A DNA stretch of 64,000 nucleotides from Arcuatula senhousia. Its lineage: Eukaryota > Mollusca > Bivalvia > Mytilida > Mytilidae. Every line of letters starts with the position of its first letter. Position 1 is the stretch's first letter. Location of the stretch: the NCBI GenBank assembly GCA_963971305.1, contig OZ020307.1:56107702-56171701 (forward strand), written 5' to 3'. Shown here piece after piece: positions 57,493 through 64,000 of the stretch. Under the pieces are notes generated by a model. It saw only the letters and a program-made list of their open reading frames with translations, was not told where the DNA came from and made no database searches. A program made the translations under genes and the position numbers.

Positions 57493-58262
57493 ACCCATGC
57501 GGGTTCTGGGTGGCGAATAGGCCAGCAGCAGTGCTAAGCTTGTCGGTAAAAGTCCACTTCGTTATGGTCACCCTACATTTGTATGTAATTTGGAAAAAAA
57601 AACTTATATTTATATTCAAATAATGAAAGGCTTTCATGATTAAATATATACATGCAGGAATAATGCTTGATCCATTTTGTCGTTTTATTGAGTTGCCACC
57701 ACCCAAGGTTTATTACTATATTTAGTCTTTAATTTCATTTGATTTAAGAATGTATGTACATGTATTAATGTGTTATAACCATTTATTGTAAATGTGTTTT
57801 GACAATAAATAATTCTAATAATAATTCTTAAGTGCACTCAGAAACCTGACATCGGGTCAGGCCGCTTTGCCCACAAAGCGACTGGGATGTGTGCCCCAGG
57901 TGGTTGAATGGAGCAGCCCTGACATCGAGAGATGCGGGGTCGTCAGGCGATAATGCGAAAACCTGACCGCATACCATATTGATGCACCGTGTTGGGAAAA
58001 ATGTCACGTTCCTCGCACGTTAAAGAATCCTGCTGAAGGTCTCGGTAAGAGTAGGACCCGTAGAATCCTCATGCAGGAGGCAAAATTTCCCTTCCCAACC
58101 CATCACTCCTTCAGTTCCAATGGCAGTCAAAACTCTCCTACCCGATTGGCCTTGTGTCCCCATTTCCTCCACTTCATCATCATTTCATATTCATTGCATC
58201 ACCTCTTTCATGTTCATCTCCCGGATATAGCCGAAATCGTGCTGCTTGGGAGTAAAGCTATA
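57493..58262 (+). mobile_element. SINE-like repeat, interrupted by about 265 bp
   Basis: The head CATGCGGGTTCTGGGTGGCG (57493) runs to GTCCACTT near 57560. The family sequence resumes near 57828 with AAGTGCACTCAGAAACCTGA and GGGTCAGGCCGCTTTGC and ends GGGAGTAAAGCTATAACTAA with a CTAA-type tail. The inserted piece (57561-57827) is AT-rich, without recognised ends. TTGTAT-TTTC words at 57478 and 58273 could be remains of the target duplication. Confidence 0.75.
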
Positions 58263-58473
58263 ACTAACTAAAATTGTATGCTTTCATATACAACAATGTG
58301 TTTGAGGATACTTCAATCTAATATGTTTATAAATTTCCAGATAAACCCTAAACTGTAGGATATTTTCGTTTTTACGCTAGTCTTAAACTTTATAAAATTC
58401 AATATCATAAACTTTAATAACGTTAATTACAATGTAAAACTTCGAAAGCTAATATGATAATTGATTATGGTGT

Positions 58474-59158
58474 AAAATAACAAATTCCCATAGACGCCAG
58501 CGCGGCACTCCTCAAGCGCCGCAAAATGGTTTTGCTACATCCATCGTTGAAAGTAATGGATGGGAATCGTAGCCCAAACGGAGGGTCACGTACTTACGGG
58601 TACGTTATCTTAAATAGGAGCTAATGGTGATGCTGCATACCAAATATCAAGAGGCTGTGATTAGTAGTTGTCGAGGAAATTATTACGAAAATATTTTTCC
58701 GACCGGCACGCCGCACGCCCGAAATTAATAATTTTATTACTTGGATTTTTCACTTGAACAAGTCCTAAATTTTTGCCGTTAAATATAACTAATTTTTAAC
58801 CGCTCTGAACGAAACAGCAAATCGTTCGAGAAAAATAGTCGACCCTTAAACAAAAATTCGATTTGCAACTATGCTTTATGTACGCTCAAAAACACATATA
58901 TATTACATCAACTTTGATATTTGAAAAGTTTCCCTCAAATTGTGTAAGCATTGTCAATTCCGCATATGCGTATTCAGAAGAAAAAGCGATGAAACTTTTT
59001 GAATCCACACAAAAACATTGTAATTGATAATATATTTCCTTCTTTTCTCGAAAGGTTATAATTGTCAAAAGTTTTTGCACAAATAAAGATAACAACAAAG
59101 TTCCAGACAATAAATTTTGCTAAGCCTGACGCGCGTGCCGGATTCGTCTATTAAAGAT
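58474..59158. repeat. About 685-bp duplicated block Y, copy 1
   Basis: Matches 59853-60535 nearly perfectly (offset 1377-1379). It contains a GACCGGCACGCCGCACGCCC patch, a reversed core unit (AATATCAAGAGGCTGTGATT) and an end fragment of the ACGCGCGTTTCGTC family (59095-59158). The identical antisense 74-codon frame in both copies shows only that the copies are young, not that it is a gene. Confidence 0.9.
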
Positions 59159-59179
59159 GAATAGAGTCCATTCTCTTAA

Positions 59180-59843
59180 ATACGTGCATAGACAAGGTAA
59201 TGGTAAGCTTCCCTAATCAGGTTTTAGTTTCCATTTTTTCACACAGTCATATGTCTATCTTTTTATTATATAATCGGTCTGACGTCCTAGTTGAGTAAAA
59301 ATATTCCTGCAATGGTTTCCTGACATGGTCGAATTCCTCTTATGTCAGTATGCTTCTTTTACTTCTACAAGACCCACTTTACATATATTTCCATCAACTG
59401 AACATAAAAACGGTCTATTATCTGTATCGCGAAACTCGACTGTTTGTCCTCATTGCTTTTAGGTACATTTCTACAATAAATAAATAAAAATAATAATAGA
59501 CTCAACGTTTTAACTTTTACTTATCAAACTGCTACATAGAAGGATGCGGTTATTTGTATGGTTAAAACTCGACCTTTGTATATATCTGCGACATCCCTTT
59601 GAAAAGAAAACATGTTTTAATATAAGGATAAAATGCTTCAGTCTATAGTCGAATGAGTTCACATAGAAATATTTCGGTTACATTTGTTATTATATTTTAA
59701 AGCATACAATAAACACAATCCCGCAATTAAAACAAAACATATAGAAGCAATATTTCATCCGGTTAACTTCTTATAAATTTATCAAAAGACTTTATAAATG
59801 TTTATAAAAAGTATTTACAAAGTTAAATGAAAAATGATGCATC
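59180..59843. repeat. 664-bp duplicated block X, copy 2
   Basis: Copy of 56504-57167. It lies 21 bases after Y copy 1 and 9 bases before Y copy 2, so the order is X, gap, Y, X', Y'. Confidence 0.9.
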
Positions 59844-59852
59844 ATATATATT

Positions 59853-60535
59853 AAATAACAAATTCTACAGACGCCAGCGCGGCACTCCTCAAGCGCCGCA
59901 AAATGGTTTTGCTACATCCATCGTTGAAAGTAATGGATGGGAATCGTAGCCCAAACGGAGGGTCACGTACTTACGGGTACGTTATCTTAAATAGGAGCTA
60001 ATGGTGATGCTGCATACCAAATATCAAGAGGCTGTGATTAGTAGTTGTCGAGGAAATTATTACGAAAATATTTTTCCGACCGGCACGCCGCACGCCCGAA
60101 ATTAATAATTTTATTACTTGGATTTTTCACTTGAACAAGTCCTAAATTTTTGCCGTTAAATATAACTAATTTTTAACCGCTCTGAACGAAACAGCAAATC
60201 GTTCGAGAAAAATAGTCGACCCTTAAACAAAAATTCGATTTGCAACTATGCTTTATGTACGCTCAAAAACACATATATATTACATCAACTTTGATATTTG
60301 AAAAGTTTCCCTCAAATTGTGTAAGCATTGTCAATTCCGCATATGCGTATTCAGAAGAAAAAGCGATGAAACTTTTTGAATCCACACAAAAACATTGTAA
60401 TTGATAATATATTTCCTTCTTTTCTCGAAAGGTTATAATTGTCAAAAGTTTTTGCACAAATAAAGACAACAACAAAGTTCCAGACAATAAATTTTGCTAA
60501 GCCTGACGCGCGTGCCGGATTCGTCTATTAAAGAC
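59853..60535. repeat. About 685-bp duplicated block Y, copy 2
   Basis: Copy of 58474-59158. After TCTATTAAAGA the copies diverge: copy 2 continues with CTCATCA as expected for the ACGCGCG family, while copy 1 is broken there. Confidence 0.9.
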
Positions 60536-60561
60536 TCATCAAGTATTGTACAAACTATTTC

Positions 60562-60812
60562 ACTAAGGGACTGACATTTATCTTGAAAGGTTTCCTTAAA
60601 AAAATATTCTGAAAATTATTTTTGATGGAAAAAAAATTGTGGCAGCAGAGAGTAAGAAGAAAAATATTCTGAAGAAGGATTTCTACCATCTAAAACAATG
60701 ATAATAACGAAAAAAATATGCTGTCGCGGTGCCTTCGAAAAATAAATATTTTTTACCGCGGGGACAAAAATTTCTGACCAGAACAAAAAACCAAGGCCCC
60801 CGTCTGTCCCTA
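60562..60812. mobile_element. GGGAC-type MITE
   Basis: The left end AAGGGACTGACATTTATCTT and right end CCAAGGCCCCCGTCTGTCCC are complementary but diverged. The interior GCAGCAGAGAGTAAGAAGAA and AAATATTCTGAAGAAGGATT blocks match the copies at 19761 and 26400. Antisense frames are shadows of the repeat. Confidence 0.7.
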
Positions 60813-60948
60813 ATAAAATGAAGTTTAATAAATACATTTTGTAAATATATAAAAACTAGATCGACGTGTTTGAAAATTAAAATATATATCAAATATAAAA
60901 TAACGTATAATTATGTTTTAAAATGATAAACACTTACCTAAAACAAGA

Positions 60949-61962
60949 GGCTCCCAGGAGCCTGAATCGCTCACCTGGTCTTGATGTTGACCCTATACTT
61001 TGTAGAGCTTAATGAGCTGAACATTTAAGCAAGCAACAGCTTTTCTCTACCTGCAATAGTTTTCATTCTATAGGCCAAAAACACCATTTTTCACCTATAA
61101 GGGGCCATAACCCCTATAAGGAGTCATCTGACAACTTCGACCTTTGGAGAATTTTGTAGAGCTAAATGAGCTGAACATTTAAGCAAGCAACAGCTAATCT
61201 CTATCTGCAATAGTTTTCATTCTGTAGGCCAAAAACATGAAAAATCGCTATTTTTCAGGGGCCGTAACCCCTATAAGGAGTCATCTGACAACTTGGACCC
61301 CATAGAGAATTTTGTAGAGCTAAATGAGCTGAACATTTAAGCAAGCAACAGCTAATCTCTATGTGCAATAGTTTCCATTCTGTAGGACAAAAACATGAAA
61401 AAACGCTATTTTTCAAGGGCCGTAACACCTATAAGGGGTCATCTGACAACTTCGACCCTATGGAGACTTTCGTAGAGCTAAATGAGCTAAACATTTAAGC
61501 AAGCAACAGCTAATCTCTATCTGCAATAGTTTTCATTCTGTAGGCCAAAAACATGAAAAATGGCTATTTTTCACCTTTAAGGGGCCGTAACCCCTATAAG
61601 GGGTCATCTGACAACTTTGACCAAATGGAGACTTTTGTAGAGCTTTTAATGCTGAATCAGTAGCGTGGCCTCAGATTTCCTCTATCTCTTATACTTTTTG
61701 ATTTATAAGCCAAAAACAGTAGTCTGACCCCCCTTGTCTTTTTTTAGTAACGGCGGCCATGTTTTTTGACAGATCAAAAATCGAAACACAAGTTTGGTGC
61801 AGGACATCCTGAGGATCAATCATACCAAGTTTCATTCAATTCTGTTCAGTAGTTTCAGAGGAGAAGATTTTTGAAAAATTGTTAACGGACGACGACGACG
61901 ACGACGACGACGGACGCCAAGTGATGGCAATAGCTCACATGGACCTTTGGTCCAGGTGAGCT
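60949..61962. mobile_element. Hairpin-ended tandem-core element (GCTCACCTGG ends)
   Basis: Left hairpin GGCTCCCAGGAGCC (60949-60962), then GCTCACCTGG (60969-60978), which pairs with CCAGGTGAGC at 61952-61961. The right end folds into a long stem (AGCTCACATGGACC-ttt-GGTCCAGGTGAGCT). A GACGACGACGACGACGACG run lies at 61890-61911. The core has four units of about 155 bases (TTTTGTAGAGCTAAATGAGC, CATTTAAGCAAGCAACAGC, TAGTTTTCATTCTGTAGGCC, GGGGTCATCTGACAACTT). Pearl/CvE-like plan. Confidence 0.8.
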
Positions 61963-62546
61963 AAAAAGCAGATAAACCAATTAATCCCGAATACATCGAT
62001 TCTTTGATGGCCAGTTTACATAAAACTGACCACGTGAAATTTCAATTGCCTTTTTATACCAAGGGGTCAAACCGGGTGCTCTTGACCTCACACCGGGTTT
62101 ATCTTTCGGAATATCCTCTAGATACTTCCTTTATAAGTATGCTGAAGGGAAAGGTTAAATGAGTGCGTTTAACCAGGTGAATATCTATAAATAACATTGA
62201 TGTAAACTTGCAAGGGGTCAAACCAGGTGCTGTTGACCTTGCACCGGGTGAAGCTTTATGAGATATTATTGGTTGATTAAAACTGGGAAATCCCCTAGTA
62301 CATTTCTGCCTTGCTGGTGAAGATAATGGCTTCCATGACCTATTTTAAAACCTGTCCGCTTCAAAAGTTTACAGGCCGATTGCAATTTTATTACAACTTC
62401 TATCAAAATTATCTTACACTTGATTCTAGAAAAAACATGTCTTAATCCAATGGTGTATTTATTTTTTTGCTGCAACATATAATAAAGGCTAAACTATCAA
62501 AAGAAGTTTTTTACCACATTAATTTGTATATTTATATATAATTATT
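61963..62546. other. No gene; small direct repeat
   Basis: AAGGGGTCAAACCGGGTGCT (about 62060) and CAAGGGGTCAAACCAGGTGC (about 62212) are each followed by TTGACCT-CACCGGGT, giving two copies of a motif of about 38 bp with internal ACCGGGT repeats, about 152 bases apart. Remainder AT-rich. Confidence 0.5.
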
Positions 62547-62717
62547 AAGTCGCCCAAAACAAAGTTTGGGAGACTTATTGTTTTTGCACCGTTTCTTATT
62601 ATTATTAAGTCGCCCAAAACAAAGTTTGGGAGACTTATTGTTTTTGCACCGTTTCTTATTATTAAGTCGCCCAAAACATAGTTTTGGGGACTTATTGTTT
62701 TTGCACCGTTTCTTATT
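62547..62717. repeat. Stack of three AAGTCGCCC left ends
   Basis: Left-end hairpins begin at 62547, 62607 and 62664, each followed by ATTGTTTTTGCACCGTTTCT and TTATTATT, and then the next left end starts. Stem variants differ: CCCAAAACAAAGTTTGGG in the first two and CCCAAAACATAGTTTTGGGG in the third. None has a core or right end. The antisense frames through here are repetitive and non-genic. Confidence 0.85.
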
Positions 62718-63283
62718 ATATCTCCCAAACACTATGTTTGGGAGATATATTGTTTTTATTCCGTTTCTTATTATTATTATTCTTCTTTTTTTTTCTTCTT
62801 CCGGACATGAACCTTTCCGAACCGATTCTCAAAAACTACTCAATGGATCATTATGAAACTTTGTATGGTGATAGGGTGGGTCTCAGGGGAGTGCATGCAA
62901 TTTTCGGAATTCTCAAAATGGCCACCGTTTCCATGGAAACAGTGAAAGGTCATAATATAGGACATTGCGATATCTCGGTTACCTAGGTGCGCAGGGTTCT
63001 GAAATTTTGCAGGTTAATAGAGCAAAAGAAGCTCTTTAATAATACGAAAAAAAAATTTGAAGCGGTATTTACGGTTTTCGAGTTATTCACGAAAATGTGA
63101 TTTTTCTGGCCCAAAAATGGGAAAAATTGTAGAAATTCTACGATTGACAAAATTTGGTATCTAGGGGTTTCAAACGATGGTGAGTTAGGATGTGATGTCA
63201 AATTTTATGCAAGAGTGACAGTTTGCGTACGTTTGGGAGATATTTTTGTGTTGGGCATCCCCAACACAGTCAACACTAGTTAT
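62718..63283. mobile_element. Hairpin-ended element (TATCTCCCAAAC ends)
   Basis: The left end TATCTCCCAAAC folds with GTTTGGGAGATA just after it. The same GTTTGGGAGATA recurs at 63231-63242 as the right end. It is followed by the hairpin GTGTTGGGCATCCCCAACAC (63248-63267) and ACTAGTTATT. The body holds CCGGACATGAACCTTTCCGA and AAAATGGCCACCGTTTCCAT. No tandem core and no coding frame. Sits directly behind the stack of left ends. Confidence 0.75.
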
Positions 63284-63290
63284 TATTATT

Positions 63291-63808
63291 AAGTCGCCCA
63301 AAACATAGTTTTGGGGACTTATTGTTTTTGCACCGTTTCTTATTATTATTATTATTATTATTCTTCTGATTCTTAATCGTAAAGCTGTCCTCCCTAATAC
63401 AAGAAAACGGTTCAAGGAAATTGAATAACACTTGTTGGATTGGATAGTGGGTTACCTAAAGGCGTGCAATCAAGTTTTGAAATTTTCAAGATGGCCGCCG
63501 TTTCAAAATGGCGGCCATCGGAAAAAGTGGGCGGAAATTTTTTTTTCATCGGATCGTTTTGAAAATTGGTCATTTGGGTAAAGCGGGTATGCTGAGTTCA
63601 AATCTGCGACCGGATTTGGAATCCGACTTACGGTTTCAAAATGGCGGCCATTTTACTACACCCGCCCCCCTAAAAACGTCAACTTTGTCCGATTTCAACG
63701 AAATTTGATTTCTAGACTTATTTTGATGCACTGATTTGAATGGAACTCTATCCAAGGCGATTTTGGGCGACTTGTGTGTTGGCATCCCAACACAATTATA
63801 CCTAGTTA
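63291..63808. mobile_element. Hairpin-ended element (AAGTCGCCCAAAA ends)
   Basis: The left end AAGTCGCCCAAAA (63291-63303) and right end TTTTGGGCGACTT (63761-63773) are 13-bp perfect inverted repeats. The right hairpin TGTGTTGGCATCCCAACACA (63775-63794) and a CTAGTTATT end follow. The body has AGATGGCCGCCGTTTCAAAA and AAAATGGCGGCCATTTTAC. Starts within 8 bases of the end of the previous element. Confidence 0.8.
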
Positions 63809-64000
63809 TTATTCTTCTGATTCTTAATCATGAAGCTGTCCTCCCTAATACAAGAAAACGGTTCAAGGAAATTGAATAACACTTTTTGGATTAGATAGTG
63901 GGTCACTCAAAGTAGTGTAATCAAGTTTTGAAATTTTCAAGATGGCCGCCGTTTCAAAATGGCGGCCGTCGGAAAAAGTGGGCGGAAAATTTTTTTTCGT
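63809..64000. mobile_element. Third hairpin-type element body, cut by the window end
   Basis: ATTCTTCTGATTCTTAATCA, AGCTGTCCTCCCTAATACAA and GATGGCCGCCGTTTCAAAAT repeat the body of the preceding element from 63360 on (period about 447). There is no new left hairpin, so it is a tandem extension of the element body. The right end is outside the window. Confidence 0.7.

Noticed and set aside
62519..62856. Repetitive frames on both strands near the stack of left ends
   Set aside because: They repeat with the period of the left-end copies (54-60 bases) and have no independent support.

Overview
The window looks like a piece of a bivalve mollusc nuclear genome, most likely a marine mussel (Mytilus-type). 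It is strongly AT-rich and gene-poor. It is packed with interspersed repeats of kinds I associate with bivalves: elements with terminal hairpins, tandem cores and ACGG/ACGA-type microsatellites; a SINE-like repeat with variable microsatellite tails; and GGGAC-type and Tc1-like MITEs. No operons, bacterial signals, rRNA or convincing tRNA genes are visible. The organism call is inference from repeat style, not from a search.

One host gene is well supported: a five-coding-exon gene on the + strand at 36364-41389. Every exon junction has a GT donor and AG acceptor, and the reading frame is kept across all four introns. It predicts a 378-residue intracellular protein that I do not recognise by name. 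Its C-terminal half weakly resembles PD-(D/E)xK-type nuclease folds, but the acidic motif residue is missing. A sixth, mostly non-coding exon (43883 to about 44615, with AATAAA at 44592) is plausible. The second protein-coding trace is a frameshifted integrase tail (13860-14554) inside a short Ginger-like DNA transposon at 13561-14858, which is bounded by a TATG target-site duplication.

Layout: 1-5.3 kb, sparse sequence with hairpins and a TTCGAA-type array. 5.3-12.4 kb, a GGGAC MITE, a 643-bp direct duplication, a reversed SINE-like copy and small tandem arrays. 13.5-19.5 kb, the Ginger-like element, a repeat with a matching empty site nearby, a CAACGTTG palindromic array, a hairpin-ended tandem-core element and a Tc1-like MITE. 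20.8-30.7 kb, two head-to-tail copies of a 4.7-5.2-kb unit ending in AGAGATAATCGGA inverted repeats. 32-34.6 kb, a 201-bp triplication and a foldback-like element interrupted by a SINE-like insertion with an exact 11-bp target duplication. 36.3-44.6 kb, the gene, with transposons in its introns. 45-62 kb, more hairpin-ended elements, a 359-bp tandem repeat, SINE-like copies and paired 0.66/0.68-kb duplications. 62.5-64 kb, a stack of element left ends followed by two complete elements and part of a third, cut by the window edge.

The most notable theme is a group of elements with the same plan (left hairpin, tandem core, short tetranucleotide microsatellite, right hairpin). Their terminal sequences differ from element to element, yet left and right ends stay mutually complementary. 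This fits known bivalve helentron-associated (pearl/CvE-like) non-autonomous elements, but the end covariation and the stacked left-end-only copies deserve attention.
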